From: an uncultured Clostridia bacterium
GTDB lineage: Bacteria; Bacillota; Clostridia; Oscillospirales; Acutalibacteraceae
Length of the DNA stretch: 64,000 bases
Reading direction: 5' to 3'
Assembly: GCA_946493765.1 (NCBI GenBank)
Contig: CAMMAZ010000001.1
Coordinates: 62,001 to 126,000 of the forward strand
In this document: piece after piece, positions 50,732 to 61,292 of the stretch
Numbering within the stretch: the first letter of the stretch is position 1
Layout of the letters: each line of letters starts with the position of its first letter
Translations under genes and position numbers: made by a program
Notes under the pieces: generated by a model
What the model was told of the DNA's origin: nothing
Seen by the model: only the letters and a program-made list of their open reading frames with translations
The model's database searches: none

Positions 50732-50740
50732 ACTAAAAAT

Positions 50741-51097
50741 TCAGAATTTTTGACCACAGCCGGAACAGAAAGCGGAACCGGCCGGATTTTTCACGCCGCA
50801 GCGGTCGCAGACAACGCATTTTTTGTTTTCTGCGATTTTATCCTCCAGCTTTTTGATTTCCTCTTGTTTTTTCTCGATAGCGCAGCAAAGCGACTCGGCT
50901 TCATCCTGCACCTGTGCGTCTTCTGTTTTCATCCGATAATATAATTTACCAAGCGCTTCATAATCTTTTGCGAGTTTTGCGTTTAAGTTGGAAACGGAAA
51001 ATTTCAGTTTCTGCACTTCGATCATATCTTCTGTTTTCTGAACGGCGGAATCCAGCACGTCTTTTGCTTTCACAACGGTATCTTCAAATACACCCAT
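50741..51097 (-). CDS. Zinc-ribbon protein with coiled coil
   Basis: C-terminal CVVCDRCGVKNPAGSAFCSGCGQKF; start MGVFEDTVVKAKD at 51097. Confidence 0.8.
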   Translation of the reverse strand: MGVFEDTVVKAKDVLDSAVQKTEDMIEVQKLKFSVSNLNAKLAKDYEALGKLYYRMKTEDAQVQDEAESLCCAIEKKQEEIKKLEDKIAENKKCVVCDRCGVKNPAGSAFCSGCGQKF

Positions 51098-51150
51098 TTC
51101 TTTTCGCTCCTTTCGAGATAGTTTTATTATACGTTTTTTAAAGGTAAAAA

Positions 51151-52587
51151 TCAAGTAGCAGTATAAAATGCGAGGATTTTTTCTTTTCGCCTTTTCATTT
51201 CATCAAAGCCGCTGATATATTCATATGGATATTTATAATTAAAAATGCGCTGGATTTTCTCACCGTTTTCGCTGACCAGCTTGGTCGATGCACCTGCGCC
51301 GACGGCAAGAATCGTCTGCATCTCTTCCATGATAAAAACGTTGTAATAGCTTTCATAGCCGGGTTTTGCCCATCCTATATTTTCATTATTGCCCGCCATG
51401 GCGCTTTGCCGGTACATGTAATAGGGCCGGTATCCCGCCTTTGCTAATACAGTATGTGAAAAGGAAAGCATTTGTGAGACCGCATCATCCTGCGGCCGGT
51501 ATTGCGCCTGCCCCTGATAGACAAGCCGGGAGGAACGTTTGACCGCCAGCGTGTGCACCGTCACACAAGCCGGATCCAATTTTATAATTTCCGCAATCGT
51601 ATTTTGAAAAGATGCGACGCTTTCTTTCCCCAGTCCTGCGATCAGATCGGTGTTGATGTTATCAAACCCCTTTTGCACCGCCATGTCATAGGCACGGTAG
51701 AAATCTTCTTTTGTGTGATTGCGCCGGATTTCCTTTAAAACCGCGTCGTTGAGTGTTTGCGGATTGATGCTGATGCGCGTTGCACCGGCATCACGCATGA
51801 CATCCAGTTTTTCCGGTGTGATGGTGTCGGGGCGTCCGGCTTCGATGGTAAATTCCAACAAATGCTCTGTTTCAAAATTTTTATGCACCGCATCACACAC
51901 CTTTTGCAGCGCTTGTGCGGATATGGCTGTCGGCGTTCCACCGCCGATATAAACCGTCAGCAAACGAAGACCCAGCTGTCTTGCAATTTTGCCGGTGTGT
52001 TCAATTTCCTCGCATAGCCGGTCGATATAAGAAGGGATCAGCTTTGCGGATTTTTCTACATCATGTGAAATAAAGGAACAGTAACTGCAGCGGGACACGC
52101 AAAACGGAATCGATATGTAAAGGCTGAAAGTGTTTTCGCCTAAATACTGCAACAGGCGTTCCTGATTTTGCAGCGTTTGTTTTGCAAGCTGAAATTTTTC
52201 GTCCGTGATTAAAAATTTTTCTTTGAAAATCTGTTCGGCCTTTTCCCAGCCGTTTTGCAAGACCAGGCGGCGCAGCAGCTTCACCGGCCGCACACCGGTT
52301 TGAATGCCCCATGCCGGCCGGATGCCGGTGCGCTCGCACAGCAACAAGAACAGCATCTGACACAGCAGGCGTTCACAGTCGTTTTCACCCTCTGCACGTT
52401 CTGTTTGTTTAGTCGTCACATTCTGATAAAACAAAGTAACCGAAAGCGCCAATCCGTCCTTTTGCGCGGTGATCTGCGCCGTATCAAATGCCTTTTCGGT
52501 GGTCACGCGCTCGCCCGGAAAAAACAATTTGATGATGTTTTCCAGCTCATATTTATAGCTGTTGCCAATTAAACACAACCGGATCAT
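51151..52587 (-). CDS. hemZ: HemZ-type coproporphyrinogen dehydrogenase (radical SAM)
   Basis: LYISIPFCVSRCSYCSFIS; YIGGGTPTA; INPQTLNDAVL. Confidence 0.9.
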   Translation of the reverse strand: MIRLCLIGNSYKYELENIIKLFFPGERVTTEKAFDTAQITAQKDGLALSVTLFYQNVTTKQTERAEGENDCERLLCQMLFLLLCERTGIRPAWGIQTGVRPVKLLRRLVLQNGWEKAEQIFKEKFLITDEKFQLAKQTLQNQERLLQYLGENTFSLYISIPFCVSRCSYCSFISHDVEKSAKLIPSYIDRLCEEIEHTGKIARQLGLRLLTVYIGGGTPTAISAQALQKVCDAVHKNFETEHLLEFTIEAGRPDTITPEKLDVMRDAGATRISINPQTLNDAVLKEIRRNHTKEDFYRAYDMAVQKGFDNINTDLIAGLGKESVASFQNTIAEIIKLDPACVTVHTLAVKRSSRLVYQGQAQYRPQDDAVSQMLSFSHTVLAKAGYRPYYMYRQSAMAGNNENIGWAKPGYESYYNVFIMEEMQTILAVGAGASTKLVSENGEKIQRIFNYKYPYEYISGFDEMKRRKEKILAFYTAT

Positions 52588-53210
52588 ATATACCTCGCCA
52601 AGGGATTCATCAGCCGTTCATTTTGCAGTGTTGTGGTTTCCTGGTGTCCCGGTAAAACCAGATAGTCCCCCTCAAGCTGCGTCAAACGATAAAAGGAATC
52701 CACCATCGAAGAAAAGCTGCCGGTTGGAAAATCGACCCGTCCATAACTGCCGCAAAACAGGGTGTCGCCGGAAAACAATGTCTTCTCCGCCAGATAACAA
52801 ACAGATCCGTGCGTATGTCCCGGCGTGGAAATGACCTTTATTTTTGTTTGGCCAAGTTCGAGTGTGTCCCCATCCGCTACGAATTGATCGGCTGCCAGCG
52901 GCAAAAACGGCTCATTATAGCAGCCCATTTGGTTATACAAATTCGCATCCGGATTTTGCAGCCGTTCGGCTTCGTTTTCATGCACATAAAGTTTGGCGCC
53001 GGTCATTTCCTGCACCGCATGCACACCCATGATATGGTCGATATGCGCATGTGTGAGCAAAATCATATCCACCTGCATGCCTTCCAATGCTTTTAAAAGC
53101 TGTTTAGAGGCAAAGCCCGGATCGATCACTGCGCAGCGCTCTGTTTTCTCATCCGTTACAATATAGCAGTTTGTCGCCAAAGGGCCTAACGCCAAAGACT
53201 GTACCGTCAT
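52584..53210 (-). CDS. MBL-fold hydrolase (glyoxalase II-like)
   Basis: LLTHAHIDHIMGVHAV; STPGHTHGSVCYL. Confidence 0.92.
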   Translation of the reverse strand: MTVQSLALGPLATNCYIVTDEKTERCAVIDPGFASKQLLKALEGMQVDMILLTHAHIDHIMGVHAVQEMTGAKLYVHENEAERLQNPDANLYNQMGCYNEPFLPLAADQFVADGDTLELGQTKIKVISTPGHTHGSVCYLAEKTLFSGDTLFCGSYGRVDFPTGSFSSMVDSFYRLTQLEGDYLVLPGHQETTTLQNERLMNPLARYI

Positions 53211-53221
53211 GCTTTTCCTCC

Positions 53222-55408
53222 TTACAATCCCGTTCTTTCGATCGAATAAACACTTTCGATTTTAGAAAGCCTTGTGATGATATTTTTTAAATGATCCAGA
53301 CTTTCGATGCTGATGGTGATCATGATTTCACAGTTGCCGTCCTTTAATTCCCGTGCGTTGACGGTGTGCAGTGCCAGGTGCATATTAGCCAGCGCAACAG
53401 TGATGTCCGCCAGCAGCTGCGGACGGTCGATGGCGTTGATCTTCAACGTTGACTGGAACGTCTTGTTCGGCTTTCCGGTCCATTTCACACGAATCCAGCG
53501 TTCCGGTTCATCACAGGTCGTCATATCGCGGGGCACATTGCTGCAATCGCGTTTATGCACCGAAACCCCGTGCCCTCTGGTGATATATCCGATGATCGGA
53601 TCGCCCGGCAGCGGGTTGCAGCATTTGGACAGCTTGATTAAACAATTGTCCGTACCGTCCACCACAAGACCCTCATCGCTGTTTTCTCCGATCGTGTTTT
53701 TGGAAATCAGGTCATTGATGTCCAGTTCTTCCGGCGTCTGTTTCGCCTGTCGGAATTCCTCCTTGATACGCGGCATAAGCCGTGAAAGGATGATGCCGCC
53801 GTAGCCGATCGCGGCATAAAAATCATCCACTGTTTCGCAATGCTGACGCTTTGCAATGCTTTCCAGCAATTCATTCATTGCGTCGTTGGGCAGAATAATG
53901 GAATTGCGTTTGAATTCGCGTTCGACCTCTGCCTTGCCCTGTTCGATATTTTCCGGACGGCATTCTTTTTTGAACCAGGAACGAATCTTGTTGCGCGCTT
54001 CCCCTGTTTTGACGATTTTGAGCCATTCACGGTTGGGGCCGTGCGGCTGCGCGCTGGTCAAAATTTCGATGATTTCTCCTGTTTTGATCTGGTAATCCAG
54101 CGGAACAATCCTGCCGTCCACCTTGGCGCCGACCATTTTGTTACCGACGGCGGAATGAATCGCATAAGCAAAATCGATCACGCAGGAGCCCATCGGCAGT
54201 GAGATCACATCGCCCTTGGGAGTCACTGCAAAAACATCGTCCTGTGACAGATCCGATTTGATCGAGGTAACAATATCCTCAACATCATCGCTTTCTTTCT
54301 GGTTATCCAGCAGCTGGCGCACCCAGCTTAAGCGTTCCTCCAGCTTGATGTCGTTTTTATGGATGCCCTCTTTGTATTTCCAGTGCGCGGCAATACCGAA
54401 TTCCGCAGTACGGTGCATTTCCGCCGTGCGGATCTGCACTTCAAAGGGGATCCCTTCCCTGCCGATCACAGTGGTATGCAGCGACTGGTACATGTTCGGT
54501 TTTGGCGTGGAAATATAATCCTTGAACCGCCCCGGGATCGGACGGAACATATCATGGATAAAACCTAAAATATTATAACAGTTGGCAACGGTATCGGTGA
54601 TGATACGCACTGCATAAATATCATAAATTTCTTCAAATGCTTTTCCCTGCATGTACATCTTACGGTAGATGCCGTGAATCGATTTGACGCGCCCTTCCAG
54701 ATGAATATCCGGCACCTCCGGTTTTAACCGTTTTTCAATGCGGTCGATGATGGAACGCAGAAGGTTTTCCCGGTATTCTTTCTGGGAATTGAGCGACTGT
54801 TCGATATCCGCATAAGCGACGGGATCCAGATACCGGATCGCTAAATCCTCCAATTCCTCCTTGATCGCCCGGATACCGAGGCGGTGCGCGATCGGCGCAT
54901 AAACCTCCAGCGTTTCCCTGGATATGTCCCGGCGTTTTTGTTCCGGCAAGGCCGAAATGGTCCGCATGTTATGCAGCCGGTCCGCCAATTTAACGATGAT
55001 CACGCGAATATCGTCCGCCATGGCGATCAGCATTTTCCGGATATTTTCCGCCTGCGCTTCTTCTCTGGTGATATAGGGGATCTTTCCGAGTTTTGTGACC
55101 GCGTCCACCAAAACCGCAACGTCGTTTCCGAATTTTTCCCGCACTTCGTCGATCGTCACTTCTGTATCCTCGACAACATCATGCAAAAGCGCCGCCACGA
55201 CCGATTCGGAATCCATACCCAGTTCGATCAGGATGATTGCCACCGCGGTCGGATGATTGATATATTTCTCGCCCGATTTGCGAAACTGTCCTTCATGGGC
55301 GGCGGCGGCAAAATCATATGCCTTTTGAATAAAATCGATTCTGTAATTTTTATTGGTTTTTTCGATCGCCGCGACAATGTCATGAAAAGTATATTCTTTA
55401 AACGGCAT
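53222..55408 (-). CDS. relA: RelA/SpoT bifunctional (p)ppGpp synthetase/hydrolase
   Basis: HD (AALLHDVVEDT), synthetase (YDIYAVRIITD), TGS and ACT domains. Confidence 0.96.
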   Translation of the reverse strand: MPFKEYTFHDIVAAIEKTNKNYRIDFIQKAYDFAAAAHEGQFRKSGEKYINHPTAVAIILIELGMDSESVVAALLHDVVEDTEVTIDEVREKFGNDVAVLVDAVTKLGKIPYITREEAQAENIRKMLIAMADDIRVIIVKLADRLHNMRTISALPEQKRRDISRETLEVYAPIAHRLGIRAIKEELEDLAIRYLDPVAYADIEQSLNSQKEYRENLLRSIIDRIEKRLKPEVPDIHLEGRVKSIHGIYRKMYMQGKAFEEIYDIYAVRIITDTVANCYNILGFIHDMFRPIPGRFKDYISTPKPNMYQSLHTTVIGREGIPFEVQIRTAEMHRTAEFGIAAHWKYKEGIHKNDIKLEERLSWVRQLLDNQKESDDVEDIVTSIKSDLSQDDVFAVTPKGDVISLPMGSCVIDFAYAIHSAVGNKMVGAKVDGRIVPLDYQIKTGEIIEILTSAQPHGPNREWLKIVKTGEARNKIRSWFKKECRPENIEQGKAEVEREFKRNSIILPNDAMNELLESIAKRQHCETVDDFYAAIGYGGIILSRLMPRIKEEFRQAKQTPEELDINDLISKNTIGENSDEGLVVDGTDNCLIKLSKCCNPLPGDPIIGYITRGHGVSVHKRDCSNVPRDMTTCDEPERWIRVKWTGKPNKTFQSTLKINAIDRPQLLADITVALANMHLALHTVNARELKDGNCEIMITISIESLDHLKNIITRLSKIESVYSIERTGL

Positions 55409-57428
55409 ATTGATTTTCTCCTTTCGATAATTTTTGGAACAGCGCCGAATCGTTCAAATTCACCTTCTGTGCATTTTCGATCCATTCGATCTTAATTTCA
55501 CCGCTGTTTTTCAGTGTGATCAGATTTTCTTCCGATAAAATATCCAGCATCAATCGCAGCCGGCAGATATCCTGCGTTCCAAAGACTTTGCAAATTGTTC
55601 TTTCATCCCCGAAAATCTGTTTTTTGCGCCGGATAACACGATAAACCTCTCCCAATTCTTCGCGGGTCAGCGGCGGCATTTGCGGCGGCTGTCCGTTCAT
55701 CTGATACGCTTCATAGGCACGGATACCCGCAAAAACCGCTGTGTCATCCAACTTTGACGGCCGCATTTCCTTGATAATAACCGACAGGCTTTCCTGTCCG
55801 TTATATGTATTGACATCTAAGGTAACAGCAAAATCCGCAATGTCCCCAATGGTATATGAAAACTCTTCCTCTGTTTTAAAAAACAGCATGGCCGTGATCG
55901 CCGCATTGTCCCGGCGCAGTTCCAGCCGCAGATGTTTACCACCGCCGACCGGAACGATTCTTTGGATCTGCATCGCATAGAGTCCATAAACCGGCTGCTC
56001 GTTTCCCTGTCCAAACGGCTGCAAAAGCTGCTGCGCCAGGGCGTTGGAAACGGACAGGGCGGCAGGATTCAGCTTGCAGCACAATTCCAGCGGCAAAAAC
56101 GGCATCGGATGATATAGCGCCGCCGCTGCCGCTTGAATTTGTTGTATCAATTGGGGGAGCTGTTGTGCCGAAACTGTAATGCCGGCTGCCAGATCATGTC
56201 CGCCGAATTTGACCTCTTGCCCGCAGCTGTTTTTTAATATAGAATAGATCGAAACACCGGAATAACTGCGTGCCGAACCTTTGGCGATCCCGTCTTTTAT
56301 CGAAAAAACAATGCAGGGTTTGCCAAAACGCTGCATCAGTCTTGCCGCAACGATCCCTGTGACACCGTGATGCCAGTTTTCCCCGACCGCAATCAGAACC
56401 GGCGCAAACAAAACTTTCGGATCACCTTCAATAAACGCGATCGCCTCTTCACAAATTTCTGTTTCCTGTGTTTGCCGCTGCACATTCACTTCGCAAAGCC
56501 GTTCGGCATAAGCCGCTGCATCCTCCGAGGTTTGCGCCAGCAAAAGATCCATTGCAAGCTGCGGCGTCTGCATCCTGCCCGCAGCGTTCAGGCGCGGCGC
56601 AAGCGCAAAAGCGACTGCTCCTGCTGTCAGCAGGCCGTTTTTTATGCCCGCCGCCTCGATCAGTGCGCATAAACCTTTGTTTTGCATGTGTTTGAGCCCG
56701 AATTTAACGATCATCCGGTTGTCCATGCGCAGCGGCATCACATCGGCAATCGTGCCGACGGTGACCAAATCCGCGTAATCCGGCAGCATTTCTTCGCAGG
56801 AAACCCCTGCGATCGCGCAGGCAGTCAAAAAAGCAACGCCGACGCCCGCATAGTCGGTGAAATCACAAAAGCAGTCTTCCCGTTTGGGATCGACCACTGC
56901 AACCGCGTCCGGCAGTTCTTGCGGCGGCAGATGATGGTCGGTGACAACGGTATCGATACCGAGCGAATTGGCATAAGCGATCTCTTCAACCGCCGCTATG
57001 CCGTTGTCCACTGTGATGATCAGTGAAACACCGGCGGCTTTCAACATATCGATCGCATCTTTCGACATGCCGTAGCCCTCATCCCGCGTCGGCACATGAT
57101 AGCGCACGTTGGCGCCAAGATCGGATAAAACGGAATACATCAATGCGGTGGACGTCACCCCGTCGGCATCATAATCGCCGAAAACGGCGATGGATTCATC
57201 TGTCTGCAATGCCTTTTGCACACGTTCGACCGCTTTGTCCATATCCGGAAGTGAAAACGGATCCGGCAGATCGATTTCAAAGGATAAAAATTCATCCGCC
57301 TCCATCGGGTCTTCGATTCCTCTGGCGCACAGCAAAAACGCGGTAAAATGATTCAAATCGCATTCCTGCGCCAATTCCACCGCTTTTTGCTTATCGACCT
57401 GTTTTAGTGTCCACGCTTTGATTGCCAT
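55398..57428 (-). CDS. recJ: Single-stranded-DNA-specific exonuclease RecJ
   Basis: IAVFGDYDADGVTSTALM; VTDHHLPP; WHHGVTGIVAARL. Confidence 0.95.
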   Translation of the reverse strand: MAIKAWTLKQVDKQKAVELAQECDLNHFTAFLLCARGIEDPMEADEFLSFEIDLPDPFSLPDMDKAVERVQKALQTDESIAVFGDYDADGVTSTALMYSVLSDLGANVRYHVPTRDEGYGMSKDAIDMLKAAGVSLIITVDNGIAAVEEIAYANSLGIDTVVTDHHLPPQELPDAVAVVDPKREDCFCDFTDYAGVGVAFLTACAIAGVSCEEMLPDYADLVTVGTIADVMPLRMDNRMIVKFGLKHMQNKGLCALIEAAGIKNGLLTAGAVAFALAPRLNAAGRMQTPQLAMDLLLAQTSEDAAAYAERLCEVNVQRQTQETEICEEAIAFIEGDPKVLFAPVLIAVGENWHHGVTGIVAARLMQRFGKPCIVFSIKDGIAKGSARSYSGVSIYSILKNSCGQEVKFGGHDLAAGITVSAQQLPQLIQQIQAAAAALYHPMPFLPLELCCKLNPAALSVSNALAQQLLQPFGQGNEQPVYGLYAMQIQRIVPVGGGKHLRLELRRDNAAITAMLFFKTEEEFSYTIGDIADFAVTLDVNTYNGQESLSVIIKEMRPSKLDDTAVFAGIRAYEAYQMNGQPPQMPPLTREELGEVYRVIRRKKQIFGDERTICKVFGTQDICRLRLMLDILSEENLITLKNSGEIKIEWIENAQKVNLNDSALFQKLSKGENQYAV

Positions 57429-57434
57429 ATGATT

Positions 57435-58520
57435 TTAATCCTCGATTATCCTTTCCATCGTTGGAGAAACCGACAGCAGCGGCATATCCACCATAACAAA
57501 ATCTCCCGGCTTGATACCGCTGTTTTTGACGTCGATCAATGTATACTGATTGCCGATCCTGCCGAGCACCGGCAGCTTTTGTCCGTTAAAATCAACGACC
57601 GGCTGTTTTTTATAATTTCTAACGGCAGACAGCCAATTTCGCAAAATGTCTTTGATATAAAAATTGTCGTCCCGGTGGCAAATGCCGAATCCATGGTGGT
57701 AACCAAGCTGGATCACAGCCGCCGTTGTATCCGCCGGACAATGATATAGCATGGAATAGCCGGATGTGTCGCCTTTTTTCAAATTTGCAATATCGACGAC
57801 CGGCGCTTTGACCTTGCCGATTTTTTTCAGCGGCACTGGGGACGAAACGCTGATCCGCCCGGTCAATGCGGAACCGATCCGCACCGCGTCCAATCTTGCA
57901 TTTTCAAATCGCAGCGCTGCGGCGGAATTGGCAATATGCTTCATTCCCACCTGCACGCCGTTCTTTTGCAGCAGCTCCACGACCGCCATAAACCGGCCAT
58001 ATTGCAAAGCCGTGTTTTGATTACCCTTTTCAAAGGAAGCGGCAAAATGCGAATAAATTCCCTCGAATGCAATACCCTCCACGTCATAAATCGACCGAAT
58101 GGCATCCAATTCCGACCAACGCAGACCAAACCGGCCCATACCGGTGTTGATCTTCACATGCGCACGCACCGGGATCCCATTTGCAGCCGTGACTACAAAC
58201 CTGGCGTTTTCCACGTTCGTGACTGTTAAGATCACGTTATTTTCACACATTTTCTGCAATGTCTGCACATTTGCAACCGGCGCCATCAATAAAATATCGA
58301 CATCGTGATAGCCACATTCCCGAATCTGCAGCGCTTCTTCCGGTTCGGAAACGCCGAAAAAACGGATGCCGGCATCATACCACGCCCGGACAGCGATGTC
58401 GATACCGAGCCCATAGCCATTGCATTTGACAACCGCAATGATCGGTGTGTGCAGATAATCCCGCAGCATCACCGCATTATCCAGCAAATCCTGCCGGGAG
58501 ATCAGCAAACTGTTTCCCAT
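57435..58520 (-). CDS. alr: Alanine racemase
   Basis: PIIAVVKCNGYGLG; HVKINTGMGRFGLR. Confidence 0.92.
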   Translation of the reverse strand: MGNSLLISRQDLLDNAVMLRDYLHTPIIAVVKCNGYGLGIDIAVRAWYDAGIRFFGVSEPEEALQIRECGYHDVDILLMAPVANVQTLQKMCENNVILTVTNVENARFVVTAANGIPVRAHVKINTGMGRFGLRWSELDAIRSIYDVEGIAFEGIYSHFAASFEKGNQNTALQYGRFMAVVELLQKNGVQVGMKHIANSAAALRFENARLDAVRIGSALTGRISVSSPVPLKKIGKVKAPVVDIANLKKGDTSGYSMLYHCPADTTAAVIQLGYHHGFGICHRDDNFYIKDILRNWLSAVRNYKKQPVVDFNGQKLPVLGRIGNQYTLIDVKNSGIKPGDFVMVDMPLLSVSPTMERIIED

Positions 58521-58527
58521 GTCTTCC

Positions 58528-59550
58528 CTACCTCAATATTTTTTGTCCCACATCTACCATTTTTTTGACCAAAGGTTTAAACACAATTTCCGCTTCTCCC
58601 GCAAATTCGACCAATTCACCGGAAAAACCCTTTTTGAAACGATACAGGCCATACAACGGATTATCCTCGCTTAAATCGCCGGAAACACCGCGAAAATCAT
58701 AGATCCGGCAATGTTTTTCGACCGCCCACTGGATCATGCGCCACTGCAAAAGGTAGTTGGGCATGGTGTTGCGGTGGGCGTTGGAGCTTGCGCCGTATAG
58801 ATACCAAACCTTATCGCCGTAATAAATCGCGATGGTGCCGGAGATGATCTCTCCGTTCAGCTCCGCAACATAAAGCCGCAGATTTTCCGGATGCATCACG
58901 TCATACATATGTTCAAAATACCACAACGGACGGATACCGAAATGATCCCGTTCTCCCGTTTCCACCATGATCTCATGAAACCGGGGCAAATCCTCCCTGG
59001 TGCCCAGGCGAACCGTCACGCCCTTACGTTCCGCCAATCGGATATTATAACGTGTTTTGGAGTGGAACGCGCTGAAAATCTCCTCTTCCGTTTTATTTTC
59101 AATGTTCAGGCGGAAAACAAAGTTCGGCTGCACACCGTCGAAGTTCTTGCCGGCAGGCAACAGTGTCAGCCCCGCATACCGTGCAGAATTTTTGTAGTTT
59201 TCGTCGTCTGCGCGATAACCGGGATCACAGCGAAAAATATAGCCGCGGCGTTCTTTCGCCACCTGCCTTGCAGCGTCGATTAAGTCTTTGAACGCTTCTT
59301 TATTATCCGTATCGCAAACCGGTCCGCGCGGCGCATATAAATAGTAATATGGCAGATGCGGCACTTTGCGGATCAGCAGCAGCATGCTGCCGCGCACTCT
59401 TCCTTTTTCATCACGGCTCAAAACACGCACGCTGTCCCAATCCTTTTTCACTTTCGCCCAAACGCTGGCCTGCAAAAAATTTCCGTCCGGATGAGAGGAA
59501 GCGTATTGTTCATAAGCGTCCTGTGTCTGCTCCGTCACAAATTCATACAT
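58528..59550 (-). CDS. FemAB-family peptidoglycan aminoacyltransferase
   Basis: FLQASVWAKVKKDW; YAPRGPVCD; YDFRGVSG; start MYEFVTEQTQ at 59550. Confidence 0.9.
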   Translation of the reverse strand: MYEFVTEQTQDAYEQYASSHPDGNFLQASVWAKVKKDWDSVRVLSRDEKGRVRGSMLLLIRKVPHLPYYYLYAPRGPVCDTDNKEAFKDLIDAARQVAKERRGYIFRCDPGYRADDENYKNSARYAGLTLLPAGKNFDGVQPNFVFRLNIENKTEEEIFSAFHSKTRYNIRLAERKGVTVRLGTREDLPRFHEIMVETGERDHFGIRPLWYFEHMYDVMHPENLRLYVAELNGEIISGTIAIYYGDKVWYLYGASSNAHRNTMPNYLLQWRMIQWAVEKHCRIYDFRGVSGDLSEDNPLYGLYRFKKGFSGELVEFAGEAEIVFKPLVKKMVDVGQKILR

Positions 59551-59666
59551 TATTTTTGTCTCCTTTAAACATTTTTTATCGACACAAACATATACTGATA
59601 TTACGATATTGCCGCTGCACTGCACGGTCAAACCGTGCTTTGTGTCTTCGGGAAAGGTCGATTATT

Positions 59667-60536
59667 ATGATTCTCAGCTTGAAAAACATGCGCAGCTGTC
59701 TGTTGCTTTTTTTATGCTGCGGCATTTTATTCGCAACCGCCGCGGGGATGACCTCCCTGCACAGCAGCGCCGAAAAGGGCGGCGTACAGCTGCCGATTTT
59801 GATGTATCACCATATTTTGAAAGACACATCCAAACAAAATAAATACACGATCAGCCCCAAAGAATTTGAAAGCGACCTGCAATATATCAAAGAAAACGGC
59901 TATAAAACCGTTACCGTGCAAAATCTGATCGATTACTGTGAAAACGGCAAAGCTTTACCGGAAAAACCCATCATGATCACTTTTGACGACGGCTACGAAA
60001 GTGTCTACGCTTACGCGGTACCGTTACTGCGCGAGTATGAAATGTGCGCCGTTGTAAACATTATCGGTAAATACACAGACCTTTATTCCGAATCGGATGA
60101 TCACAGTGTGAATTACACGCATATCACCTGGGAACAGCTGAAAGCCTGCCTGGAAGACGGAACACTGGAAGTGGCAAGCCACACCTATGACATGCATACC
60201 AATCAAGACGGCAGAAACGGCATTAAAAAGAAAAAGTCGGAATCCGACAGCGAATACCGCAAAGCCATTACCGAAGACTTAACACAGCTGCAAAACAGAG
60301 CGCAGGAAATGCTTGGCGTTCAGCCAGTCGCCTTTGCCTATCCTTTCGGTCAGATTTCCAAGGAAACGCTGCCGATTTTAAAGGAAATCGGATTCAAAGC
60401 AGTGTTCTGCTGTTGGGAAAAGGTCAATGTTTTAACAGGCGACAGTGAAGAACTTTACCATTTGAACCGATTCAATCGGCCGCACAATACTTCAACAAAA
60501 TCCTTCTTTGCATCCATAGAAAAACAAATGACCTAA
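59667..60536 (+). CDS. Secreted polysaccharide deacetylase
   Basis: LPILMYHHI; IMITFDDGYESVYAYAVPLL; FAYPFGQ; signal sequence from ATG 59667. Confidence 0.93.
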   Translation: MILSLKNMRSCLLLFLCCGILFATAAGMTSLHSSAEKGGVQLPILMYHHILKDTSKQNKYTISPKEFESDLQYIKENGYKTVTVQNLIDYCENGKALPEKPIMITFDDGYESVYAYAVPLLREYEMCAVVNIIGKYTDLYSESDDHSVNYTHITWEQLKACLEDGTLEVASHTYDMHTNQDGRNGIKKKKSESDSEYRKAITEDLTQLQNRAQEMLGVQPVAFAYPFGQISKETLPILKEIGFKAVFCCWEKVNVLTGDSEELYHLNRFNRPHNTSTKSFFASIEKQMT

Positions 60537-60680
60537 TACATTTTAGAATACCATTTTTTTCGCATTTTTGCAATGGATTTTTAAATATTTTTAAAAAAAT
60601 CTAAAAAGCTTTTAAAAAGCATTGACTGTTGTGTATTTATCGGGTAAAATAAAGATACAAACAGCAAAGGAGCCAAGCCA

Positions 60681-60974
60681 ATGCAGGATGAATACAGTCC
60701 GGATCTGATTTCCCTTTCGGATGAAGAAGGCAATGAGTATAATTTTGAAGTGTTGGACGCCATTGAAACAGATGACGGCAGATATGTTGCACTGACACCG
60801 GCCGCGGATGCGGAAGATATCATGGCGGACGACGGCAGCCTGATCATCATGAAAGCGATTGAAGAAGACGGAGAAAATTATTTTGAAGAAATCGAAGATG
60901 ACGACGAATATGAAACGGTTGCAGACATGTTTGTCAGCCGATTGCAGGATTTCTTTGAGATCGACGAACAATAA
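60681..60974 (+). CDS. DUF1292 protein
   Basis: PDLISLSDEEGNEYNFEVLDAIE...DDGSLIIMKAIEEDGEN. Confidence 0.87.
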   Translation: MQDEYSPDLISLSDEEGNEYNFEVLDAIETDDGRYVALTPAADAEDIMADDGSLIIMKAIEEDGENYFEEIEDDDEYETVADMFVSRLQDFFEIDEQ

Positions 60975-60979
60975 TAGAT

Positions 60980-61180
60980 TTGCCTGCCCTGTGCGTGTAT
61001 TGACAGCGCTCATATAACCCTACAACGAATATTCGGGAGTTCGGCCTCCGGCGGCGGGTCCTGCAGGCCTCCCCGTTTCTTTGGAAGCGGGACGTTGGAA
61101 GCGCAAAACCGCTGGGAGAACACCCACCTGCCAATTTGCAGGTTATCATTTCGCGTTGTTTTTACGGCAGGGCGGGGTTT
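60980..61180 (+). ncRNA. ssrS: Probable 6S RNA
   Basis: Closing stem CCTGCCCTG (60983-60991)/CAGGGCGGG (61168-61176) then T-run; central GTTCGGCCTCCGGCGGC...GGCCTCCCCGTTTCTTTGGAAGCGGGACGTTGGAAGCGC resembles Clostridial 6S as recalled. Confidence 0.7.
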
Positions 61181-61292
61181 TTTTAACAAAATAACCAAAA
61201 ACACAGGTTGATTTTCTCATCCTGTGTTTTTGATTTTCTATTGAAAAAATGGAAATTTTCCTGTATAGTATAAGGCAGGAAAGGAAGGGTGA

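Noticed and set aside
59349-59666. 106-aa N-terminal extension of the deacetylase ORF
   Set aside because: Overlaps the divergent FemAB gene and lacks a signal peptide; ATG 59667 gives a proper secretion signal
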